Positions 14,954 to 22,624 of a stretch of DNA of 64,000 bases are shown piece by piece. The stretch is from positions 5,023,151 through 5,087,150 of the forward strand of contig NC_016584.1 in assembly GCF_000235605.1 (NCBI RefSeq), read 5' to 3'. Source of the stretch: Desulfosporosinus orientis DSM 765. GTDB taxonomy: Bacteria; Bacillota; Desulfitobacteriia; Desulfitobacteriales; Desulfitobacteriaceae. The position numbers and the translations under genes were made by a program. Each line of letters begins with the position of its first letter. Positions within the stretch are counted from its first letter, which is position 1. Below the pieces are notes generated by a model. The model had not been told where the DNA came from, did not search any database, and worked only from the letters and a program-made list of their open reading frames with translations.

Positions 14954-15445
14954 TTAACGTAATCGTTCCAAAAGAGTCCAGCGTCGCTCGATAAAGTTAT
15001 AAAACAGCAGCCAAATAATTTTGAAATCAGAAGGTGGAACAACGATATTTGAAGCATAAGCGTCGAAATCACACATGTGAAATAACGGAGAAACTACTCG
15101 AATTAGGAGCGCCAAAGGATATTCATGACTATATCCTTTAGCTTTCTCACTCTTTTGCTGCAACAGTATATTGAGCCTGCGAACGTATTCCTCAATATAT
15201 TCCGGGGAATGATCTTGATCGTCCGAACGTCCAAAAACATACCGCGCTTCCTCTGAATCGTAAAAAAGGTGGGTTACCTCAACCCCCAAACGTTTACCAT
15301 CCGCCTGATTCTCTATAACAACATCTGGACGATCCGTATGCCGTACAATTCTATAGTTCTTGCCATATTGTCGATTTAATACGTCTACTAAAGCTTGCGC
15401 CGCGCCTTCTTCAATAAGCCATTTTTCGTCGAGCCTGTCCGGCAA
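14954..15445 (-). CDS. Small protein with a PD-(D/E)XK nuclease-like core
   Basis: A 163-residue protein from TTG 15445, which has an AAGGAGGGG site. Residues about 38-60 read RPDVVIENQADGKRLGVEVT: an Asp after a strand, a turn, then ExT on the next strand. This is the arrangement of the PD-(D/E)XK active site, with Thr in place of the usual Lys. The N-terminal helix places a Glu before it, as in this superfamily. The remainder is helical and aromatic-rich. It could be a small endonuclease or an inactive relative. It lies 14 bp after the PHP gene, so probably shares its transcript; no methyltransferase or toxin partner is nearby. Confidence 0.5.
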   Translation of the reverse strand: MPDRLDEKWLIEEGAAQALVDVLNRQYGKNYRIVRHTDRPDVVIENQADGKRLGVEVTHLFYDSEEARYVFGRSDDQDHSPEYIEEYVRRLNILLQQKSEKAKGYSHEYPLALLIRVVSPLFHMCDFDAYASNIVVPPSDFKIIWLLFYNFIERRWTLLERLR

Positions 15446-15459
15446 AGCTATTCCCCTCC

Positions 15460-16221
15460 TTAGTCCAGCGAATAATGCACTTTGTCAAACCTGGAAAAAC
15501 CCACCACGGTCTGAACACCGATTTGACTTAGTATCCGGCCGGCTTCCTCCAGGTCCCGACCAACATTTTCTGAGCTATGAGCATCCGAACCTAAGGTAAA
15601 TTCAATCCCTCGACGCTGAATTTCCACCATCAGGCGCCTCTCAGGATAGAATTCCTGAACAGGTTTATAACGGCCATTAGTATTGACCTCCAATACCAAG
15701 CCCTGGTCAGCAACCGTTGTTAAAGTCTCATCGGCAAGGGTCAGAATATCCTTCGTTGGCCTGGCCCCAAAGACTTTGATTAAATCTAAATGGCCGATGG
15801 TCGTGAATAAGCCGCTTTTAGCAGCAAGGGTTACAACTTCAAAATAGCGGGTATAAAACTCATCGGCGTTTTTTTGGTAATGAGCATGTTCTTCTTCCGG
15901 TATATCGAAAATCCATCCGTCAAACTCATGAACCGATCCAATAACAAAATCAAAAGGATATTGGGCCAGCAGGTCCTTAATTCTTTCTTCTTCATGAGGC
16001 CGGTATTCTGCCTCTAAACCAATCCTCACCTTTAAATGAGGATAATCTTTTGCTACTTCTTCAATTAAGGGACAGTTCATTTGCTCCCAGTAATAATCGT
16101 GATCCGCAAAGCCAATTTCCTTTAATCCCCTTTGAGTGGCTACATCCAAATATGCCCGAATGTTTTCTCTGGTAGCTTCCCGGTCATTGTGCCCGAGAAG
16201 ATGAACATGTAAATCTAACAT
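15460..16221 (-). CDS. PHP-domain phosphoesterase (histidinol-phosphatase HisJ-like)
   Basis: A 253-residue metal-dependent phosphoesterase of the PHP family. The DLHVHLLGH N terminus, FADHDYY, GLEAEYRP, GSVHEFDGW, GHLDLIKVFG and the C-terminal GSDAHSSENVGRD supply the trinuclear metal ligands. Length and motifs match HisJ-type histidinol-phosphatases, but no histidine-biosynthesis genes are nearby, so the substrate is uncertain. ATG 16221 has AGAGGAGGAAG. It is co-oriented with the TldE/TldD pair upstream (25-bp gap). Confidence 0.85.
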   Translation of the reverse strand: MLDLHVHLLGHNDREATRENIRAYLDVATQRGLKEIGFADHDYYWEQMNCPLIEEVAKDYPHLKVRIGLEAEYRPHEEERIKDLLAQYPFDFVIGSVHEFDGWIFDIPEEEHAHYQKNADEFYTRYFEVVTLAAKSGLFTTIGHLDLIKVFGARPTKDILTLADETLTTVADQGLVLEVNTNGRYKPVQEFYPERRLMVEIQRRGIEFTLGSDAHSSENVGRDLEEAGRILSQIGVQTVVGFSRFDKVHYSLD

Positions 16222-16246
16222 CTCTAAACAACTTCCTCCTCTGTCT

Positions 16247-17566
16247 CTAAAGAGATTGAACTCCAGTCTTTAATATAAGATATGGGTGGGTTTGGAGATC
16301 AGACTTTGCAGTCCTGGTTGTGGTGGCTGCTAAATCCTTTAGGAAGTTGCCCGTTAATTTAACATCCGTTTTTCCCACAATTTGACCCTTCAAAATCCGT
16401 AAACTGTGTGGTGCGCTAAGGGAATATGACCCTGAAACTGAGTCTTGTGTATGTAATCCTAACACAGATAAGATCAAAACCCCATCTTCCACTTCCTCTA
16501 AAGCCTTTGCCCACGGGACTTCAGCCTGATGCTTGAGATACAGTCCTGCCGTTCCTTGAGGAACAGCCGTCGGTTTAGCACCCCATCGTACCGCATCTTT
16601 AACTCTCAGGAAGGGTGTTATTAGTTGGCCTTTCTGAACAAGAACCGTTTGCTGGGCAGGAACCCCTTCAGGGGTAACCAAATAAGATCCCAATTCTAAA
16701 GGACGCAGGGGATCAATCAGCAGCGATAATTGTTCGTGAAAGACCTGGGTGTTATCTAAAAAGCTGTTTTTAGAAAAAGCCCCCTGTCCTTCAATGACTC
16801 GATCTCCCGAAAAGTTTGGCAGTATAAACTGCCTCAGCATATCTTCCGTCATCCCTGGAGCAAAAATAACTTGTGTATTCGGCCCAACACTTGCTGCCGG
16901 CTTTTGCATCCATTCGTATTGATTAACCGTCTGGGTCCATAATTGTTTTTGTTCTTCCGGTTGAATTAAACGCCGCTTCGCAAATCCACCCCCAACTAAG
17001 CTATCAAAAGAAAACCAGGAAACAAATTGAGATTGCTGATAGGTAACCGCAAGGCCTGTTGAAGTACGAACATGCCGGTAACCCCAAGCTGCTTGGATGC
17101 TGCCCTGCATCTTTGCCTGAGAAGGTTTTTCTCTCAGCCAATCATCAGCTTGATCAAACAGAATCTTATCATCTCCGGCAATAATTGATTGAATCCCTCT
17201 GTCTTCCACGGCAACCAGAGGCAAGGACTCCGGAGAAGGCAGGTGAGCCGCATCCGGGTCTGAGTAGGATGCCTGTCTCCATTGTTCTAATTCTCTTTGC
17301 CAATACTCTGGCTCACCAGATAAAGGAAGCTGAACCATGGCCTGACTGCACGTCCCATCCTGCCAAACTAAAAAGATATCCCCGCTCTCTCCCTGACGAT
17401 AACTGGGCGGAGTATAGACACTGCCCGGTGAATTATCTTTTATACCCAATGCCACAACTTCTGATTCGTGAACGACAATTCGCCAGTCCTGGACCCTAAG
17501 GTCCTCCCGTTTAGGTGCTCTTTGAGACTGATAGAACAGATCTTCTAATTGGGCAATGAGTTTCAT
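16247..17566 (-). CDS. TldD/PmbA family protein, TldE-like subunit
   Basis: A 439-residue metallopeptidase-family protein that lacks the HExxxH zinc motif of its partner, as expected for TldE/PmbA. In E. coli, TldD and TldE form a heterodimeric protease that cuts unstructured peptides, including microcin precursors and antitoxin CcdA; only TldD is catalytic. ATG 17566 overlaps the tldD stop by 4 nt (ATGA), so the two are translated in sequence. The sequence is more divergent than E. coli PmbA, so orthology is by family and pairing. Confidence 0.75.
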   Translation of the reverse strand: MKLIAQLEDLFYQSQRAPKREDLRVQDWRIVVHESEVVALGIKDNSPGSVYTPPSYRQGESGDIFLVWQDGTCSQAMVQLPLSGEPEYWQRELEQWRQASYSDPDAAHLPSPESLPLVAVEDRGIQSIIAGDDKILFDQADDWLREKPSQAKMQGSIQAAWGYRHVRTSTGLAVTYQQSQFVSWFSFDSLVGGGFAKRRLIQPEEQKQLWTQTVNQYEWMQKPAASVGPNTQVIFAPGMTEDMLRQFILPNFSGDRVIEGQGAFSKNSFLDNTQVFHEQLSLLIDPLRPLELGSYLVTPEGVPAQQTVLVQKGQLITPFLRVKDAVRWGAKPTAVPQGTAGLYLKHQAEVPWAKALEEVEDGVLILSVLGLHTQDSVSGSYSLSAPHSLRILKGQIVGKTDVKLTGNFLKDLAATTTRTAKSDLQTHPYLILKTGVQSL

Positions 17567-19056
17567 AACTGTTCACCTCCAAGACTTACTTGTTGATCCA
17601 CATCCATCAGGAGATAGCGATGACTTCCCCCGCTTGATGCCACAGATTGCCCGCCTTTGCCGCAAGTACCAATAGCATCGTAACGCCCTTCGCCCAAACC
17701 TCCGCGAATTGCTTTCAGCGCGGAAAGGATTTTTCCGCTAAAAATAGACGGCTGATAAATGGGTAATTCAGGGTCTGCAACATCAATAATCCCATCACAC
17801 TGAAAAACAAAATCCCCCGTTTTAGGATTGACTTGCCCCCCTCGATACCCTAATAGCAACAGATTTTTCTGTCCTTTAAGCAGCTCCTTGTGTTCTATTA
17901 AAGTTTCTCTTACAGCTTTCACTTCAGCCATAAGAAATTCTTGGGGAACTAAGGGCAACATGCGGTCAACAAGCAGCCGAATGTTGCTCATTCGAGGTAA
18001 GGGAATATGTCCATAGCTTTCTGCACGTCCCGCCCCGGTAACAGGAATACCCGCATCTTCAGCTGAAAATATATCTCCTAAACCTGCTTCTAAAACTCCA
18101 TCACGAACAATGGTCACCGTCTCCCTGGGCAGTCCATTGGCAGAATAGGGTTGATTAGCCCAATCCCCTGTCAATGGGCCATCAATAATATGAACTCCAG
18201 GTCTGGCTACACGCAATCCCTTACGAAGCTTTCCAGCATCTCCGAGAACGGATTCATTCATATGATCTGACTCTACAGCATGACCAAAAGCCTCGTGAGC
18301 CAATCCTTTGGCCAAACCGTAATCAATAATTAGTGGATAGTGACCGCTGGGCAGCTGGGGCGCATCGCAAACGTCCAAGGCAAATTTAGCACGATCGACT
18401 GCCTTTTTTTCTAAAAATTTATCGTCTAATTCATCAAAAAGAAGCGTTGCATCCACCCCGCTGCGATGAATTAAAGTGCTCTGAGCATTCCCCTTGCCCC
18501 GCACTGTCCCTTGATGCATAAGAACTGCCCGAGGAATTACAAAGGACACCAAGGTTCCATCTGACCTTCCAATACACCACGCCTCTTCAATTTGGCGATA
18601 ACTGGATTGCCATACTCCTCCCGGAAAAACACTGCGCAAACTGGCATGAAGTGTCATGACCATTCTCTGCAATTCAGCTAAAGGAACATCGCCCAAAGGT
18701 TTTTGAGAAGAACTATCGACTTCCGCTAATAATGGAGAGGCTTCCCAAATCTGACGATTCCCCTTTGAACCGATTTCCTCATTTCTCCTTGCCAGCTTAA
18801 TGGCTTTTTCCAGCAATTTTCGCCCCATTCCTTTTTCCAAAACATCGGATGTAGCAAACCCTGATGCTCCCGTCTCAGTAAAAGCATGTACTCCGAGCCC
18901 ACTGTCTTCCCCAGTTGAGACCCTTTCAAACCGTCCGTTACTCAACCGCATGCTCCATTCACGCCGTGACTGAGCACGGACAATAAAATAGCCTTCTAAA
19001 TCCTTGGCTTCCGCCAAGACCGTTTGAACCAATGCTTTTATTTCTTTTTGCTCCAC
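17563..19056 (-). CDS. tldD: TldD metalloprotease
   Basis: A 497-residue zinc protease with the TldD signature HEAFGH (residues 254-259), giving the HExxxH ligands. The N-terminal VRAQSRREWSMRLSNGRFE region and the C-terminal GQSVASSGGSHRYLL segment are typical of the family. Together with the overlapping TldE-like gene it forms the TldD/TldE protease. GTG 19056 sits 6 nt from AGGAGG and matches the family start. An extended -10 promoter lies about 70 bp upstream. No RiPP precursor gene is evident nearby. Confidence 0.9.
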   Translation of the reverse strand: MEQKEIKALVQTVLAEAKDLEGYFIVRAQSRREWSMRLSNGRFERVSTGEDSGLGVHAFTETGASGFATSDVLEKGMGRKLLEKAIKLARRNEEIGSKGNRQIWEASPLLAEVDSSSQKPLGDVPLAELQRMVMTLHASLRSVFPGGVWQSSYRQIEEAWCIGRSDGTLVSFVIPRAVLMHQGTVRGKGNAQSTLIHRSGVDATLLFDELDDKFLEKKAVDRAKFALDVCDAPQLPSGHYPLIIDYGLAKGLAHEAFGHAVESDHMNESVLGDAGKLRKGLRVARPGVHIIDGPLTGDWANQPYSANGLPRETVTIVRDGVLEAGLGDIFSAEDAGIPVTGAGRAESYGHIPLPRMSNIRLLVDRMLPLVPQEFLMAEVKAVRETLIEHKELLKGQKNLLLLGYRGGQVNPKTGDFVFQCDGIIDVADPELPIYQPSIFSGKILSALKAIRGGLGEGRYDAIGTCGKGGQSVASSGGSHRYLLMDVDQQVSLGGEQL

Positions 19057-19126
19057 AGTAAACCTCCTATATTAAATACCTGGTACAATTATGCTTAAAA
19101 ACCAAGATAATTACTCACTATGGGTT

Positions 19127-19135
19127 ATTATACCA
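19127..19135 (-). promoter_or_regulatory. Candidate extended -10 promoter of tldD
   Basis: The minus strand reads TGGTATAAT: a consensus TATAAT with the TGn extension, about 70 bp before tldD. The -35 region 17 bp further upstream is weak. Confidence 0.4.
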
Positions 19136-19186
19136 CGTAAAAATATCGGAAACCCACGATTCGGCCAACCCCTTAAGAATGGTTGG

Positions 19187-19229
19187 AAAAAAATATCCCA
19201 AAGCTTGTATAAATAGCAAAGCCTTGGGA
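19187..19229 (-). terminator. Intrinsic terminator after the GNAT gene (minus)
   Basis: TCCCAAGGCTT pairs with AAGCTTTGGGA with one mismatch; on the minus strand it is followed by TATTTTTTT. It lies about 100 bp after the GNAT stop. Confidence 0.7.
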
Positions 19230-19287
19230 CATGATCTTAATAGTCTCACTTTTAAATTTTTTTATCCCCACTCCTCTCTTTACTTCA

Positions 19288-19318
19288 CTTGCGACAGCAA
19301 TCCGTCGCAAGTTTTTTT
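19288..19318 (+). terminator. Strong plus-strand terminator with no plus-strand gene upstream
   Basis: CTTGCGAC (19288-19295) pairs perfectly with GTCGCAAG (19304-19311) and is followed by TTTTTTT on the plus strand. On the minus strand there is no T run. No plus-strand ORF precedes it. Confidence 0.75.
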
Positions 19319-19325
19319 ATTATGA

Positions 19326-19817
19326 CTAATAGAGACTTTTGACCAATAACTTTCTCTCTTCTGCAAAACCAAAATTCTCGTAGAGACGAAGTGCTTTTAC
19401 ATTATGACTGCTTACCGCAAGGCCTAGGTAAGGGATTCTATGTTGGCGGCAATAATTTTCCGCAGCCTCAAGCAATGCCTTGCCTGCCCCCTTGCCTCTA
19501 TACTCCGGCTGAACAACAATGTCCATGATCCATCCCTGAGGCAAACCCGTTAACTCTTCTTGTGCAGAACCATGAAGAACTAAATATCCAATTGGACGCG
19601 TTGCTCCCCCCTCAGAGTGTTCTGCATCTTCAGCAATAAAAACTTCAGATTCGGATTGCTGAATCCAAGTCCAAAACCCTCTGAGAAATTCCTCTCTGTA
19701 CTTCATCGTAGCTTCCAAGGTCTGTTTCCGCCAGGGAGAAATACTATCCGGAATACCGATTTTCCCAAGGGCATACATAAACGGCCAATCACGAACATTT
19801 CCTTGACGAACTTGCAT
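19326..19817 (-). CDS. GNAT-family N-acetyltransferase
   Basis: A 163-residue acetyl-CoA-dependent acetyltransferase. The acetyl-CoA loop (PEYRGKGAGKALLEAAENYC) and the following LGLAVSSHNVKALRLYENFGF segment are the GNAT motif A and B regions seen in RimI-like enzymes. The ATG at 19817 is 6 nt from AGAGGTGA and is preferred over a start nine codons upstream. Substrate unknown. The stop is only a few bases from the plus-strand terminator. It is downstream of the thioredoxin system on the same strand. Confidence 0.85.
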   Translation of the reverse strand: MQVRQGNVRDWPFMYALGKIGIPDSISPWRKQTLEATMKYREEFLRGFWTWIQQSESEVFIAEDAEHSEGGATRPIGYLVLHGSAQEELTGLPQGWIMDIVVQPEYRGKGAGKALLEAAENYCRQHRIPYLGLAVSSHNVKALRLYENFGFAEERKLLVKSLY

Positions 19818-19849
19818 ATAATCACCTCTTAGTAATTTATGCAATCACC

Positions 19850-21085
19850 TTATATATAGTTTTTCGGATAACATAATTGAGCTTTTAGCTTTTCTTTATC
19901 CATGGAATAGTCCACTCGTTTGATCTCTTGCCCTTTGTCCAATACAACAACTGATGGCACAATTTTGACATCATACTTCTGGGCAAGATTTTTCTTAGTA
20001 GCCATATCAATTTTAACCACTTTGTAGCGTTCCGATAGTTCTTGATTTACCTCTTCTAATAAAGTGCTAAACTCCAAGCTTTGATTATCTAAGGCATTGA
20101 AGAAAAGCAAGAGAACTATTTTGTCACTTTTCATAACACTCGCACTAAATGCATTCAGTTCCTCAATATAGCGCTCGGCAGCGACTGCGGCCGTTGCCCC
20201 ATCACCTGCAGCCGAAACCACTTGCCTTAGATATTTAACCCGATTGTCTCCGACCGCATATACGCCTTCGAGATTCGTTTCCATCAAGTCATTAACGGGA
20301 ATATAGCCTCTTCTGTCCATCTCAATGTCACTTTCCTTGAGAAAATGAGTCGAAGGTATCATGCCAACAAAGAAAAAAACACCCTGGCAAGCAAGTTCGC
20401 TTGAACGGCCTGTTTTTAAGTTCTTGATTTTAACGCCCTCGACATTAGCCTCACCCAGGACTTCTTCAATCGTGGAGTTCCATACAAACTCCATCTTTTC
20501 ATTTTGGAATGCCCTTTCCGCACTCACTTTATTGCAATCGAGAACACCTTCATCATGGAGTACAATCACTGTGACTTTGCGAGCGAACTTGGTAATGTAC
20601 ATACCTTCTTCGATGGCTTGATCCCCGCTGCCAACGACAACAACGTCTTCTCCTTCAAAAAACTCGGCATCACAGGTTGCACAATACGCAACCCCACTGC
20701 CCTGAAGCCGCTTTTCACCAGGAATATTCAATAGTCTCGGCTCACTGCCACAAGCAATGATAACCGCCTTGGCCGTGTATTCTTTCTTTTTTTTAGTGCA
20801 GATGATTTTGTCTTCTTGAGAAAAATTAACACTCACAACTTCATCCCGTAAAAATTCAACACCAAAGGAATCGGCATGCTTTTTAAAGTCTTTCATAAGA
20901 TCGGATCCACTGATTTGGCCATAGCCCGGATAATTGACAATTTCTCGTGTCGTATTAACCAAACCGCCTACTGTCCCTTTGTTGATAACCAAAGTTCTCA
21001 GCTTCGCTCTTCCCCCATAAATAGCTGCAGTGAGTCCTGCAGGGCCCCCGCCGATAATGATTAAATCGTACGTCACATCTCCCAT
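19850..21085 (-). CDS. Thioredoxin reductase fused to a CxxC-less thioredoxin-like domain
   Basis: A 411-residue flavoprotein. Residues 1-310 are a low-Mr thioredoxin reductase: FAD site GGGPAG (12-17), redox pair C135/C138 (CATC), NAD(P) site GSGDQA and the C-terminal GVYAVGD FAD motif. Residues about 318-405 form an added thioredoxin-like fold (KIVLLLFFN, KVVKIDM, VPSVVVL with a cis-Pro), but the active-site position reads NALDNQS with no cysteines. The usual length is about 310. The extra domain may dock the partner thioredoxin encoded just upstream. The ribosome site is weak. Confidence 0.85.
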   Translation of the reverse strand: MGDVTYDLIIIGGGPAGLTAAIYGGRAKLRTLVINKGTVGGLVNTTREIVNYPGYGQISGSDLMKDFKKHADSFGVEFLRDEVVSVNFSQEDKIICTKKKKEYTAKAVIIACGSEPRLLNIPGEKRLQGSGVAYCATCDAEFFEGEDVVVVGSGDQAIEEGMYITKFARKVTVIVLHDEGVLDCNKVSAERAFQNEKMEFVWNSTIEEVLGEANVEGVKIKNLKTGRSSELACQGVFFFVGMIPSTHFLKESDIEMDRRGYIPVNDLMETNLEGVYAVGDNRVKYLRQVVSAAGDGATAAVAAERYIEELNAFSASVMKSDKIVLLLFFNALDNQSLEFSTLLEEVNQELSERYKVVKIDMATKKNLAQKYDVKIVPSVVVLDKGQEIKRVDYSMDKEKLKAQLCYPKNYI

Positions 21086-21124
21086 TTTCCTAAATTACTC
21101 CCTCTCTGTTGAATGTTATAGTGA

Positions 21125-21451
21125 TTACGATTCTAGAACTTCCTCAATCTTATCTATGACTTTGTCTTCGTCAGCAGCCCCTGCTAGTTTTGCTTGGTAT
21201 TCGCCATCCTTAAAGAAAAGAATCTGAGGAACTCCTTTTAAGGAGAATCTTTGGAACAAGTTTTTTTCTTCTTCTACATCCACATAATAGAATCCAAACC
21301 TGTCCAGGTATTGCGGTTGAAGTTCTTCCAAAACAGGGACGACCTCTTTACAAACGTGACAAGTTTTTCTTGAGAAAATAACGAGACAGGATTCCTCATT
21401 ATCATAAATAACTTTTTCGAAACTATTTGCGTTTAATTGTTCTAAGGACAT
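21125..21451 (-). CDS. Thioredoxin with CHVC active site
   Basis: A 108-residue thioredoxin-fold protein. The active site is C31-H-V-C34 (KTCHVCKEV) in place of CGPC, which should make it more oxidising or change partner choice. A VPQILFFKDGE segment supplies the cis-Pro. ATG 21451 is 8 nt from AAAGGAG; the GTG three codons upstream lies within the site. It is 40 bp before the reductase gene, so the two form a unit, and is transcribed divergently from the LysR regulator. Confidence 0.85.
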   Translation of the reverse strand: MSLEQLNANSFEKVIYDNEESCLVIFSRKTCHVCKEVVPVLEELQPQYLDRFGFYYVDVEEEKNLFQRFSLKGVPQILFFKDGEYQAKLAGAADEDKVIDKIEEVLES

Positions 21452-21513
21452 ACTTTTCACTCCTTTAAAATAGTTTGAATAAAATTACGTTCTTTCCCCT
21501 ATTATTAAAAAAA

Positions 21514-21550
21514 ATACAATTTCCTTTTAATTGCATTATACAATTTCCTT
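21514..21550. promoter_or_regulatory. Divergent promoter region with 13-bp direct repeat (LysR/thioredoxin)
   Basis: ATACAATTTCCTT occurs at 21514-21526 and again at 21538-21550, a 24-bp period. The region lies between the divergent trxA-trxB and lysR starts, and TATAAT copies follow on the lysR side (21572-21577). Direct repeats at this spacing suggest a regulator-binding site, possibly for the LysR protein itself (inference). Confidence 0.5.
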
Positions 21551-21602
21551 ATAATTATATATAATACAAACTATAATCTTTTTTTCGACAAGGATGATCA
21601 CC

Positions 21603-22568
21603 ATGCGCATTGAACAATTAACTTACCTGGTTACTTTATTCCACTATCCTTCTCTAACAGTTGCAAGTGAGCATCTTTTTATCTCTCAGCAATCACTTGG
21701 AAAAGCAATTAAAGAACTGGAATCTGAACTGCAAACTGATTTAATCATTCGTACATCTCGTGGTATTAGCTTCACGGAACAAGGAAAAGAAGCGGTTAAA
21801 ATGGCTTCCTCCATATTGACACAAATTAAGGAATTTCAGAATCACTTTTTGCATTTAAATCATTCAGAAGATTCCTCTGCAGGAAACTTATTGGTTTTAT
21901 GCTGTCAGGCAGCTTATCCGCAAATAATGTCAAAAGCGATACGTATTTTTCAACAAATTCATCCAAAAGTAAAAATCATTACAATGGAACGGGATGGTCT
22001 CTATCTACCTTCATTGCATTTGCAGCTATATAAGGAACGAAAAGATACAGAAATTATTAGTATTATTAATTTACCCTCTATCGATGAATATCCCGATATA
22101 AAAATCCCTGATGAGTTATCCTTTCATCCGCTTTACAAAACCAAGTGGTTAGCCTGTGTCAGTAAAAATAATCCTGAACTAGCAAAAATGAAAAAAATCT
22201 CTATGAAAACATTACTTAAACATCCTATTATTATACAATCTCCTGATTATGCCTATTGCGATACTTCCTGTATTGACCATTTTATATTTAATCGATTTGG
22301 CACGCCGAATATAAAAATGGTCATTGATAACCTCGAGTTATTTTGCCAAGCTATTGAAACGAATATGGGAGTTTCTATTACTTCAAATATTTATGCCAAT
22401 GTAAGTCGAATAAAAAATTCTAAAGATATGGTTTTAATTGATATCAAAGAAAAACAAAACGTTCAACTGGGGTATTTTATTACGAATGATATGGAGCATT
22501 CCGGCTTAATCAGAAGTTTTGTCCAATCTCTCCAAGACGTCTTAAAAGAATTTCCATTTCATGAATAG
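21603..22568 (+). CDS. LysR-family transcriptional regulator
   Basis: A 321-residue LTTR. The N-terminal helix-turn-helix (MRIEQLTYLVTLFHYPSLTVASEHLFISQQSLGKAI begins it) is followed by the LIIRTSRGISFTEQGKEAV wing and an effector-binding domain. ATG 21603 is 8 nt from AAGGAT. The gene is more AT-rich than its neighbours and has many Ile/Asn/Lys codons, a hint of acquisition. By position it could regulate the divergent thioredoxin unit or the convergent phosphodiesterase; the effector is unknown. Confidence 0.85.
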   Translation: MRIEQLTYLVTLFHYPSLTVASEHLFISQQSLGKAIKELESELQTDLIIRTSRGISFTEQGKEAVKMASSILTQIKEFQNHFLHLNHSEDSSAGNLLVLCCQAAYPQIMSKAIRIFQQIHPKVKIITMERDGLYLPSLHLQLYKERKDTEIISIINLPSIDEYPDIKIPDELSFHPLYKTKWLACVSKNNPELAKMKKISMKTLLKHPIIIQSPDYAYCDTSCIDHFIFNRFGTPNIKMVIDNLELFCQAIETNMGVSITSNIYANVSRIKNSKDMVLIDIKEKQNVQLGYFITNDMEHSGLIRSFVQSLQDVLKEFPFHE

Positions 22569-22571
22569 AAT

Positions 22572-22624
22572 AAAGGCAGGCTATTCCACGAAGTCAATTT
22601 ATGTGAATTAGCCTGCCTTTTTTA
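22572..22624. terminator. Bidirectional terminator between lysR and the phosphodiesterase gene
   Basis: AAAGGCAGGCTA (22572-22583) pairs perfectly with TAGCCTGCCTTT (22609-22620), with T runs on the plus side. It separates two convergent genes. Confidence 0.85.
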
